Shown here: piece after piece, positions 26,298-33,289 of the stretch
Numbering within the stretch: the stretch's first letter is position 1
How the letters are laid out: each line of letters starts with the position of its first letter
DNA from: Clostridiales bacterium
GTDB taxonomy: Bacteria > Bacillota > Clostridia > Oscillospirales > CAG-272
Assembly: GCA_012519315.1 (NCBI GenBank)
Contig: JAAYQM010000007.1
Location: 1-42,028, forward strand
Length of the DNA: 42,028 bases
Direction of reading: 5' to 3'
The notes under the pieces: generated by a model
Database searches by the model: none
Told to the model about the DNA's origin: nothing
Seen by the model: only the letters and a program-made list of their open reading frames with translations
Position numbers and translations under genes: made by a program

Positions 26298-27980
26298 ATG
26301 AAAATAAGACTGATCAGTTTGGTGTTATGCGTGCTGATGATTTCTTTTGCGATATTGGTCGGATGCTCATCGAAGGATGATGAATTCGATATTAATCCAG
26401 AGGAAACAGCACCGCGTACGCCTGTTTCGCTAAATTTTTGGATTATAACCGATAAAAAAACCACGCCCGACGCACAGACGGCTGTGGAAAAAGCTTTTAA
26501 CGATATTGTTAAATCACGATTCACTACATATGTAGACTTGGTGTTTCTTACCGAGGATGAGTATAAAACTGCTCTCGCAAACAAAATGGAAGAAATAGAC
26601 GAGCAGAAAAAGCTTGAGGAAGAAGAGGCCAAACGCAGAAGGGAAGAGGAACGTTCAAAGCGTGCTGCCGGTATTACCGATGCTAAGACCTCAGCCCCCG
26701 ATACAACCGAATACGTTGAGGAAACAGTGACCAACGCTTATGGTCTTCCCGAACTTAAATATCCCAATTTATCGGATTATCAGATTGATATTATCCTTAT
26801 CAAGGGCATCGATATGTTGAATGACCTTGTAAAGGCTAACAGATTGAACCCCCTCGATAAATATCTGACGGCAGAATCGAAGCAGCTGACAAAGTATATC
26901 CATCCGATATTCATGGATATGTGTAAAATCAACAAGGTTACCTATGCAATTCCTAACAATCAGGTAATTGGTGAGTATACCTATTTGCTGATTAACAAAG
27001 AGCTTGCCGATAAATATTATTATGATCCCGATTCCTTCAGCAGACTTGACGATGAAACGACAAAGAAGTTTATTGAGGAAATTGCCGAAAAGGAAAAGGA
27101 CTATACTCCTGTACTTTCAAGAGTAGATTCTCCCTTTATACACTATTGGTCAGATGACGGCTCAAGGTCGCTACTTGCAAGCTATTTTAGTGCAACGGCA
27201 TCTCAAGGAATCAGGGGGATAATGCGTAATCCTTTCGCTATCTCTCAGTTTACCTCCCATGAGCTGCAAATGCAGGAATATGAGGATAAGGGTTATTTCT
27301 CAAAAAATCCTGAAACAGATGACAAATTCGCAGTAGCTCTCATGAAGGGCGACGCATCCTTGCCCGATGCTTACAGTGACGATTATTATGTAAAGGTTGT
27401 CAAGAAGCCTGTAGCAACCGAGGAAACTGTTTTTGAATCTATGCTGGGTGTTACAACCTATACAAAGAACCTGGATCGCGCCATGGAAATCATCACCCTT
27501 TTGAATACCGATCCAGAACTACGCAATTTGCTTCAATACGGTATCAAGGGTACTCATTACGATATTGATGAGACCGGCGCTCTCAGACGGCTTAACGACC
27601 ATTATATGATGAATCTTGTGGACACGGGCAACGTGTTTATGGCCTATCCCGAAGAGGGTATGCCTCTTGATGCATGGGAATATGGTAAGAAGCAGAACCT
27701 AGATGCTATCGTTTCTCCTTTGCTCGGTCTTGGAACGGTATGGGAAGAAGTTGATAAAGAGATAATGGAAAAGATTGACGCTCTCAGCGAACAATATTTC
27801 GCAAGAATGGATGCTTGTACCAATGCGACAGAGTTGTCCGAATTCTTTACTACGGCTGTAGCAGAGCTTGAAGAAAATGAGGACTTTAAGACAGCAATCA
27901 GTATGGATAGCGAAATCGCATCACCCCATAGCGTTTACTTTAATAAGTGGTACAACGTTTTATGGCCACCAACTGATTAA
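26298..27980 (+). CDS. Extracellular solute-binding-type lipoprotein with charged helical insert
   Basis: 560 residues. A lipoprotein signal (MKIRLISLVLCVLMISFAIL) ends in lipobox LVGC, with C23 as the lipidated residue. The early strand VSLNFWIITDKKTTPDAQTA and later parts (NKVTYAIPNNQVIGEYTYLL, then INKELADKYY) resemble family-1 ABC sugar/peptide-binding proteins. Between about 97 and 150 sits a strongly charged stretch (KKLEEEEAKRRREEERSKRA) and a T/P-rich linker, not usual in this fold. No permease or ATPase gene is adjacent, so it may serve a distant transporter or be a stand-alone surface sensor. AAGGAGG lies ~11 bases before the ATG, behind a near-consensus promoter. A strong terminator follows, so it is a single-gene, probably well-expressed unit. 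Confidence 0.82.
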   Translation: MKIRLISLVLCVLMISFAILVGCSSKDDEFDINPEETAPRTPVSLNFWIITDKKTTPDAQTAVEKAFNDIVKSRFTTYVDLVFLTEDEYKTALANKMEEIDEQKKLEEEEAKRRREEERSKRAAGITDAKTSAPDTTEYVEETVTNAYGLPELKYPNLSDYQIDIILIKGIDMLNDLVKANRLNPLDKYLTAESKQLTKYIHPIFMDMCKINKVTYAIPNNQVIGEYTYLLINKELADKYYYDPDSFSRLDDETTKKFIEEIAEKEKDYTPVLSRVDSPFIHYWSDDGSRSLLASYFSATASQGIRGIMRNPFAISQFTSHELQMQEYEDKGYFSKNPETDDKFAVALMKGDASLPDAYSDDYYVKVVKKPVATEETVFESMLGVTTYTKNLDRAMEIITLLNTDPELRNLLQYGIKGTHYDIDETGALRRLNDHYMMNLVDTGNVFMAYPEEGMPLDAWEYGKKQNLDAIVSPLLGLGTVWEEVDKEIMEKIDALSEQYFARMDACTNATELSEFFTTAVAELEENEDFKTAISMDSEIASPHSVYFNKWYNVLWPPTD

Positions 27981-27995
27981 AGCATATGAATTTGA

Positions 27996-28028
27996 ACAGG
28001 GATTGCTTTTTGTGCAATCCCTGTTTTT
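27996..28028 (+). terminator. Terminator of the lipoprotein gene
   Basis: The perfect 11-bp stem ACAGGGATTGC/GCAATCCCTGT (27996-28006, 28014-28024), with one more A-T pair possible, a 7-base loop and TTTTT. Confidence 0.93.
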
Positions 28029-28056
28029 GTAAATTTAAAAATTTCTCTCTTACAAT
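28027..28056 (+). promoter_or_regulatory. Candidate promoter of the DUF2752 gene
   Basis: TTGTAA (28027-28032), 18 bases and TACAAT (28051-28056), overlapping the end of the preceding terminator. The leader would be short, ~17 bases. Confidence 0.35.
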
Positions 28057-28079
28057 TTCTTGTATGGCGGACGATCAAG

Positions 28080-28427
28080 ATGAATAAAAAGCTCTTAGTC
28101 AGGCATGTAATTATCATAGCGGTTTTGTTGTCCTATTGTTTGATTTTATATATCACTCGGATTAATTGTCCTGTGCGGGCGTTGTTCGGTTATCCATGCC
28201 CGACCTGTGGAATCACAAGGGGATTGCTATCCCTTGTGACCTTCGATTTTCGCGGATATTTCCGCTATCATCCGCTGGCTCTTCCGATATTGGTCGCGTT
28301 TTGCCTGGGAATACATCGTAATAATAAGGTTCTAAATCGTGCAGTCGTTAAATACTATATAATTGTAACCGCACTGGCAACGGTGTTATTATATGTTTAT
28401 CGTCTCGAAGTCGGGTTTGATTTTTGA
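28080..28427 (+). CDS. DUF2752 family membrane protein
   Basis: 115 residues with three likely membrane segments (about 8-26, 60-78 and 88-106). The family mark is the motif GYPCPTCGITRG (about 37-48), whose cysteines could bind metal or form a disulfide at the membrane surface; a downstream F-R-Y-H-P-L motif (YFRYHPLALP) is also conserved in the family. The function is unknown; these genes often sit near TM2-domain genes, as here. The ribosome binding site is poor (GGA about 9 bases upstream). The start at 28080 is the only ATG giving the full first helix. Confidence 0.82.
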   Translation: MNKKLLVRHVIIIAVLLSYCLILYITRINCPVRALFGYPCPTCGITRGLLSLVTFDFRGYFRYHPLALPILVAFCLGIHRNNKVLNRAVVKYYIIVTALATVLLYVYRLEVGFDF

Positions 28428-28464
28428 TTTGCTGAAGAAATATGTTTAAAATGTTAAAAAAGTG

Positions 28465-28493
28465 TTGCATTTTATCAATAAATAATTTATAAT
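28465..28493 (+). promoter_or_regulatory. Sigma-A promoter of the TM2 gene
   Basis: TTGCAT (28465-28470), 17 bases and TATAAT (28488-28493), 30 bases before the ATG at 28523. Confidence 0.7.
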
Positions 28494-28522
28494 ATTTTAA
28501 AATTCATCTTTTGGAGGATATT

Positions 28523-28859
28523 ATGGATTCTAATAAGGTTGACCTCTATATTTTTATCCAATGGCAAATACTTTCCCGAGGAAAAAATCTATTTATTGAA
28601 ACAGAAGCTTTTGGCGGCAGATGAAAATGCCTTGGACCGCCTGTCAGTAATTGATCTTAAGGATCCCACAGTATCGTTAATTGTGTCAATTTTCTTAGGT
28701 TATCTCGGTATTGATCGCTTCTTGGTAGGTGACATCGGGCTAGGTATATTAAAGCTTCTAACCGGCGGTCTTTGTGGTATTATGGCTATTGTTGACTGGT
28801 TCTTGATCATGAACAGAGCAAAAGAGATTAACTTCAACAAGGTCATGCTTGCCCTGTAA
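28523..28859 (+). pseudogene. TM2-domain protein gene with a one-base frame disruption
   Basis: The proper start is the ATG at 28523, with GGAGG 7 bases upstream and a promoter at 28465-28493. It reads MDSNKVDLYIF and then leaves the family frame, stopping at a TGA about 30 codons on. The family sequence continues one base over from about 28554 (LSNGKYFPEEKIYLLKQKL, VIDLKDPTVSLIVSIFLGYL, GIDRFLVGDIGLGILKLLTGG and DWFLIMNRAKEINFNK) to the stop at 28857-28859. Removing one T from the T5 run at 28551-28555 gives MDSNKVDLYILSNGKYF, as in intact homologues I recall. The TM2 domain has two helices linked by a GIDRF turn; its function is unknown. A sequencing or assembly error is as likely as a real mutation. 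Confidence 0.85.
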
Positions 28860-28889
28860 TCATTAAACATATATTTTGGTTGACTTAGT

Positions 28890-28940
28890 AAAAAACCCGG
28901 CGTTTATGCGTTAAAACTCGCATTAAACGCCGGGTTTTTT
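28890..28940. terminator. Strong bidirectional terminator between TM2 gene and desulfurase
   Basis: AAAAAACCCGGCGTTTATGCG (28890-28910) pairs with the complementary arm 28919-28940 with one bulged base; A6 and T6 flanks give a U-tract in both directions. Confidence 0.95.
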
Positions 28941-28966
28941 AAAAATTTGTATTCTGCAAAGTACAT

Positions 28967-30097
28967 TCAGATTATATCTTTCAGTGTCTTATATAATTTT
29001 TCTATATCCCTTTCTTTGTTAAACCATCCGATGCTTAAGCGTACCGCTCCGTCGTCGCCGGTGTTAAGGGTAGCGTGAGCAAGGGGGGAGCAATGAAAAC
29101 CGCTCCGCACGCAAATCCCCGCGGTATTCAGCCTTGATGCGATATCTCCCCCTTTTTTTTCCTTGATGTTAAAGCTTAAGGTTCCGGTATCCAGATGATC
29201 CGGTGCATATAGTGTTAAGCCCTTTATATTCTGCAGCATTTCGGCGGCCTTTTTGGCTAAAGCTGCTTCCTTTTGCCGGATCATATCCGGTCCGAGGTTT
29301 TTTACTGTTTTAATTCCTTCGCATAATCCGGCAATGCATGGCGTGGAGAGGGTGCCGCCCTCCATGCGCTCGGGCAGGTAATCGGGCATTTCTCGATCAA
29401 GGGAGTTCATGCCGCTTCCTCCCTCGATAAAGGAATCAAACCGGAGGTTATCCGCTGCCAGCAAAAAACCAACCCCTTGAGGACCGTATAGTGCCTTATG
29501 ACCCGGTGCGCAGAGCACATCAATATTCATTTTTTTGATATCGATGTCATACAGTCCCGCACTCTGGGCGGCATCGACAATAAATGTAATATTATTGGCG
29601 CGGCATAAAGCTCCGATTTCTTCGATAGGGAGGACGATTCCGCAAATATTTGACGCGTGGGTGCAGACAAGCATTGACGTTTCTTTTTTGATTAAAGATG
29701 TAATGCCGGCAAGGATCTTTTCCTTGTTTCCGTTATGTGTCGGGAATATATCGTAGGATATGCGTTCGGCTTTTGTCAGCTTGTGTACGGGGCGGAAAAC
29801 GGAGTTGTGCTCAAGGTCGCTGATTAAAACATGAGCGCCGGGCTTTATTAAGCTTTTAATAGCCATATTCAACGCATAGGTTGTGTTATAGGTAAAAACA
29901 ACATTTTCAGGTGAATTTGAGCCAAACATCGAGGCAATCTCACACCGACATTCGTAAATCTTCATTGCGGCGGCAAGGGAGAGTGTATGGGAGCTGCGTC
30001 CCGGATTGCCGCAATATTTCTGTATACATCTTTTCATCTCGGCGGCTACGCATTTCGGCTTTGGAAAGGTTGTTGCGGCATTGTCTAAATAAATCAT
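28967..30097 (-). CDS. Cysteine desulfurase-family aminotransferase class V enzyme
   Basis: 376 residues from the ATG at 30097 (GAGGA 5 bases upstream; an in-frame GTG at 30109 lies inside the ribosome-binding region). PLP-enzyme features: IYLDNAATTFPKP at the start, D175 and Q178 in FIVDAAQSAG, the PLP lysine K201 in APGHKALYGPQG, and the active cysteine C336 in RSGFHCSPLAH, where sulfur would be taken from cysteine as persulfide. The pattern fits the 'cysteine desulfurase family protein' group (EF2568-like), distinct from housekeeping IscS/NifS; members often sit with selenium-metabolism genes and DUF3343. Here a DUF3343 gene lies 195 bases upstream on the same strand. No scaffold (IscU/SufU) or selD is nearby. 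The sulfur or selenium acceptor is unknown. Confidence 0.9.
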   Translation of the reverse strand: MIYLDNAATTFPKPKCVAAEMKRCIQKYCGNPGRSSHTLSLAAAMKIYECRCEIASMFGSNSPENVVFTYNTTYALNMAIKSLIKPGAHVLISDLEHNSVFRPVHKLTKAERISYDIFPTHNGNKEKILAGITSLIKKETSMLVCTHASNICGIVLPIEEIGALCRANNITFIVDAAQSAGLYDIDIKKMNIDVLCAPGHKALYGPQGVGFLLAADNLRFDSFIEGGSGMNSLDREMPDYLPERMEGGTLSTPCIAGLCEGIKTVKNLGPDMIRQKEAALAKKAAEMLQNIKGLTLYAPDHLDTGTLSFNIKEKKGGDIASRLNTAGICVRSGFHCSPLAHATLNTGDDGAVRLSIGWFNKERDIEKLYKTLKDII

Positions 30098-30124
30098 ATG
30101 AATCCTCACAGTGCATTCGATAGA

Positions 30125-30160
30125 GTAAACGCCGGATACCCGCTCTGTATCGGCGCTTAC
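30125..30160 (-). other. Stable hairpin in the leader of the desulfurase gene
   Basis: GTAAACGCCGGATAC (30125-30139) pairs with GTATCGGCGCTTAC (30147-30160) with one bulge and one wobble across a 7-base loop. On the transcribed reverse strand it lies ~28 bases before the ATG and has no U-tract, so it is not an ordinary terminator. It could be a processing, stability or regulatory element. Confidence 0.55.
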
Positions 30161-30292
30161 CCAAATATATTTGTATATTGAATATTTTTATTAACCCAAA
30201 TAACTCAAGCGGGGTCAGGAAGGGATTTTTGCGATTGTAAAGGTAGATATTTGCTGTTATCTATAATAAAACAATCTCTTGTAAATACTAAT

Positions 30293-30511
30293 TTAAAGGA
30301 CAAATTCCTCGAATTTCAATTCTGCCGAATCTAAAATCACGTTAACCTTTTTGCGGTATAAGCAGGAATATTCAAGACCATAGGCGCAACCTCTTTTAGA
30401 CATTGAGGAATCAAGCTTTATAATTTTTGAGGGAACTTCCTCGTGGGTAAGGACAGTTTGAGCCTTCATCGCCTGTGTTACAGAACCAAGCCCCGCAATG
30501 CATCTGCTCAT
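30293..30511 (-). CDS. DUF3343 protein (putative Se/S carrier-like)
   Basis: 72 residues from the ATG at 30511 (AAAGGAG 9 bases upstream); the longer frame to 30592 adds a stretch over the promoter and is rejected. Family marks: GLGSVTQAMKAQTVL at the N-terminus, IIKLDSSMSKRGCAYGLEY with C42, and C50. DUF3343 proteins are small and have a conserved cysteine in a GCAYG-like motif; they are proposed, not proven, to carry sulfur or selenium in pathways with cysteine desulfurases. The desulfurase-family gene just downstream on the same strand supports that idea here. A promoter candidate lies at 30549-30577. Confidence 0.82.
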   Translation of the reverse strand: MSRCIAGLGSVTQAMKAQTVLTHEEVPSKIIKLDSSMSKRGCAYGLEYSCLYRKKVNVILDSAELKFEEFVL

Positions 30512-30548
30512 AAATTTTGACTCCTTTCGTTTTTCAAAAATCACCTGC

Positions 30549-30577
30549 AGTATAATAATATGCGGTAAAAAATACAA
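30549..30577 (-). promoter_or_regulatory. Candidate sigma-A promoter of the DUF3343 gene
   Basis: Reverse strand TTGTAT (30577-30572), 17 bases and TATACT (30554-30549). The -10 matches 5 of 6, the -35 only TTG. Confidence 0.45.
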
Positions 30578-30732
30578 CGTGCCGATAAGCACTATTGAAG
30601 ATTATAAAATAATCGGTAAACCTGTCGTTTTTTTAACAAAAAGCGGGCAACAAGACGAATAAAATAGCAAAAACCCTTAAATTACAAGCATATTTAATAT
30701 TTCTTTTGTAGCATATGTAAATGGGTACGGTG

Positions 30733-30761
30733 TTGAAAAAAAAATGAAATTGTAGTATAAT
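30733..30761 (+). promoter_or_regulatory. Sigma-A promoter of the MBL-fold gene
   Basis: TTGAAA (30733-30738), 17 bases and TATAAT (30756-30761), ~60 bases before the ATG at 30822. Confidence 0.75.
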
Positions 30762-30821
30762 ATATTAGTATATAAAAAAATTGGATAACCGATAATTGAT
30801 TAGTCGCAAAAGGATCGATCT

Positions 30822-31445
30822 ATGAAAGTTATTAAGAATTGCCCAAGTGGTTTTGCTTCAAACAGCTATGTTTTATTTGATGAATTGAGCGGACAGGCCG
30901 CTGTGATTGATCCGAGTATCAGTTGGCAGACGGCGCTCAAAGGCTTTGGCTCCGATCTGCCGCAGGTGAAATATATTCTATTGACCCACGGACATTTTGA
31001 TCATATGCTCTGTCTTGCCGAGTGGAGGGAAAGGTTTGGCGCCGCTGTTTGTATTCACAAGGAGGACGCCCCCTGTCTCACTGATCCGAAAAAAAGCTAT
31101 TTTCTAAAATTTGCAGGCAAAAACACTACCTTTGATCCGCCTGATGTCAATATATCGGAGGGCGAGGTTTTCTACCTTGGGGATAATAAAATTACAGTGA
31201 TGCATACGCCGGGGCATACCCGCGGATCGGTTTGCTATATTGCCGGAGATTATTTTTTCAGCGGGGACACCCTTTTGTGCGGCGATATCGGCCGATGTGA
31301 CCTTTATGGCGGCGATTTTCAAGAGATGCAGAACTCTTTGGCGAAAATCTCAAATCTGACGCGTAATTACACTATCTATCCCGGTCACGGTGAAAATACC
31401 ACCCTTAAAGCAGAGCTGAAATACAATCGCTATTTCTGTCTATAA
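30822..31445 (+). CDS. MBL-fold metallo-hydrolase (glyoxalase II-like)
   Basis: 207 residues. The zinc motif H-x-H-x-D-H is complete: H56, H58, D60 and H61 in LLTHGHFDHML. Further ligands appear as H in MHTPGHTRGSVCYI, D in FFSGDTLLCGDIGR and H in IYPGHGENTTL. The order and length fit the small hydroxyacylglutathione hydrolase/YqgX-like group. Substrates are probably thioesters such as glyoxal-derived products, but this is a broad family and the real substrate is unknown. The start has AAAGGA about 10 bases upstream. It is followed by gltX after 80 bases; whether the two are co-transcribed is unclear because no terminator was seen between them. Confidence 0.9.
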   Translation: MKVIKNCPSGFASNSYVLFDELSGQAAVIDPSISWQTALKGFGSDLPQVKYILLTHGHFDHMLCLAEWRERFGAAVCIHKEDAPCLTDPKKSYFLKFAGKNTTFDPPDVNISEGEVFYLGDNKITVMHTPGHTRGSVCYIAGDYFFSGDTLLCGDIGRCDLYGGDFQEMQNSLAKISNLTRNYTIYPGHGENTTLKAELKYNRYFCL

Positions 31446-31525
31446 TGATACTTCGGATAGATTTCGGGGTTGCTGCGTTTTTTCTGGCTATGTACGATTG
31501 ATATTACTGATAACGGAGAAACAAC

Positions 31526-33175
31526 ATGGATTATAATTATCTTGCCGAACTACTTTTTCCGAATATTACAACATTACCTGCCGAGTTTGAGGAGAAGTAT
31601 CCCCCTCGTATCCTTCCCGAAGGGGCAAAGGTGACCCGCTTTGCACCGAGTCCCACCGGATTTGTTCATTTTGGCAGCCTCTTTCCGGTGCTGGTCAGCG
31701 AGCGGCTTGCCCACCAAAGTGGGGGAGTCTTCTATCTGAGAATTGAGGATACCGACTCAAAGCGTGAGGTTGTCGGGGCGGAGACGGATATTATTCGTGC
31801 CTATGCCGCCTTTGGCATCGCATTTGATGAGGGAGTGACCCTTGACGGCGAGCACGGCGATTACGGACCATATCGCCAAAGTGAGCGCACTCATATCTAC
31901 CAGACCTATGCCAAGCAATTGGTGAGGGAGGGGAAGGCTTACCCCTGCTTTTGCACCGCCGAGGAGCTTGACGCTATTCGACAAGAGCAGGAGTCGATAA
32001 AAGCGGTTACCGGTTATTACGGTCCTTGGGCAAAATATAGAGATGCAGGCATTAAAGAGATCGAGGCATTGCTCAAGGATGGGGAGCCCTTTGTGTTGCG
32101 CTTCCGCTCCGAAGGCTCCTCTGCGAGAAAAATTAAGTTTAAGGACCTTGTGAGGGGGAGCATTGAGATTACCGAGAATGATATCGACCATGTTCTCCTT
32201 AAGAGTGACGGTGTTCCCACCTATCATTTTGCTCATGCTGTAGACGATCACTTAATGCGCACTACCCATGTGGTTCGCGGTGAAGAGTGGCTGTCCAGCC
32301 TGCCTTTTCATCTTCAGCTTTTTTCCGCTCTCGGATTTAAGCCGCCGAAATATCTGCATATTGCGCAGCTGATGAAAAAGGAGGGCGATTCCAAAAAGAA
32401 GCTCTCAAAGCGGGATAACAGCGCTGCCCTCAGCTATTACAGGGGGGCGGGCTACATTTCCGAATGTGTGGTCGAGTATGTCATGACCCTTTTAAATTCT
32501 AATTACGAAGAGTGGCGCATGGCAAATCCCGATGCGGATTTGGACGAGTTCAAGTTCTCTGTCGGCAAAATGAGCGCCTCCGGCTCGCTTTTTGATTTTG
32601 ATAAGCTAAACGATGTCAGCAAAAACACATTATCTCGCCTGAGTGCCGAAAAGGTGTATAGTTACGCTCTCGATTATGCGCAGGAATTTGACCCTTCCTT
32701 TGCTCAGGTTCTCAAGAGCGACCCTGATTATGCGAAGCGTATTCTTGCAATCGGCAGAGGAGGGAAGAAGCCCCGTAAAGACCTTACGGTGATGCGGGAC
32801 GTCAAGCCCTATATGAGCTTCTTCTATGATGAATACTTCGCCCTTGAGACCGATTATCCCGAAGGATTTGACAAAAAGGATATCCGAGATGCCTTGTCTC
32901 GCTTTATCGATGCTTTTGATATAGCGGACACGCAAGAAGTCTGGTTCGAAAAGATCAAGGAAATCTCCTCGGAGCTGGGCTTTTGTCCGGAGGTGAAGCT
33001 TTACAAGAAGAACCCGACGGCATATAAGGGGCATGTGGGGGATGTTTGTATGTTCTTAAGAATTGCTATAACAGGCAGAACGAATTCTCCCGATATCTAT
33101 GAAGTGATGCAGATTTTGGGTGCCGACCGGGTAAAGGCAAGAATTTTTGCCGAGATTCAAAGGCTTGCCGGCTAA
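31526..33175 (+). CDS. gltX: Glutamate--tRNA ligase (GltX)
   Basis: 549 residues, longer than the usual ~485. The first ~35 residues (YLAELLFPNITTLPAEFEEK ...) precede the Rossmann core, which opens with RFAPSPTGFVHFGSLFPVL (HIGH-like motif HFGS), then RIEDTDSKREV and the tRNA-contact region. The KMSKS loop is KLSKRDNS. The C-terminal anticodon-binding helical part ends in GADRVKARI. Longer GluRS variants of this kind occur in clostridia. Whether it is discriminating (tRNA-Glu only) is inferred: a GlnRS gene follows directly, so misacylation of tRNA-Gln would not be required. GGAGAAACAAC precedes the ATG. The gap to glnS is 115 bases, too short for a T-box. Confidence 0.93.
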   Translation: MDYNYLAELLFPNITTLPAEFEEKYPPRILPEGAKVTRFAPSPTGFVHFGSLFPVLVSERLAHQSGGVFYLRIEDTDSKREVVGAETDIIRAYAAFGIAFDEGVTLDGEHGDYGPYRQSERTHIYQTYAKQLVREGKAYPCFCTAEELDAIRQEQESIKAVTGYYGPWAKYRDAGIKEIEALLKDGEPFVLRFRSEGSSARKIKFKDLVRGSIEITENDIDHVLLKSDGVPTYHFAHAVDDHLMRTTHVVRGEEWLSSLPFHLQLFSALGFKPPKYLHIAQLMKKEGDSKKKLSKRDNSAALSYYRGAGYISECVVEYVMTLLNSNYEEWRMANPDADLDEFKFSVGKMSASGSLFDFDKLNDVSKNTLSRLSAEKVYSYALDYAQEFDPSFAQVLKSDPDYAKRILAIGRGGKKPRKDLTVMRDVKPYMSFFYDEYFALETDYPEGFDKKDIRDALSRFIDAFDIADTQEVWFEKIKEISSELGFCPEVKLYKKNPTAYKGHVGDVCMFLRIAITGRTNSPDIYEVMQILGADRVKARIFAEIQRLAG

Positions 33176-33289
33176 ATTGATCGATATACAGTGTAGTTTT
33201 TGTGTAATATTAAATTGCCGTGATTAATAACGCTATGGCTGCGCTTTTGATACCGGTGCTGCCTGTGCGAAAAATAGTAAAGAAGGAAG

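Noticed and set aside
31446..33289. T-box leaders for gltX or glnS
   Set aside because: The gaps before these genes are only 80 and 114 bases, and no T-box sequence (UGGN-type) was found.
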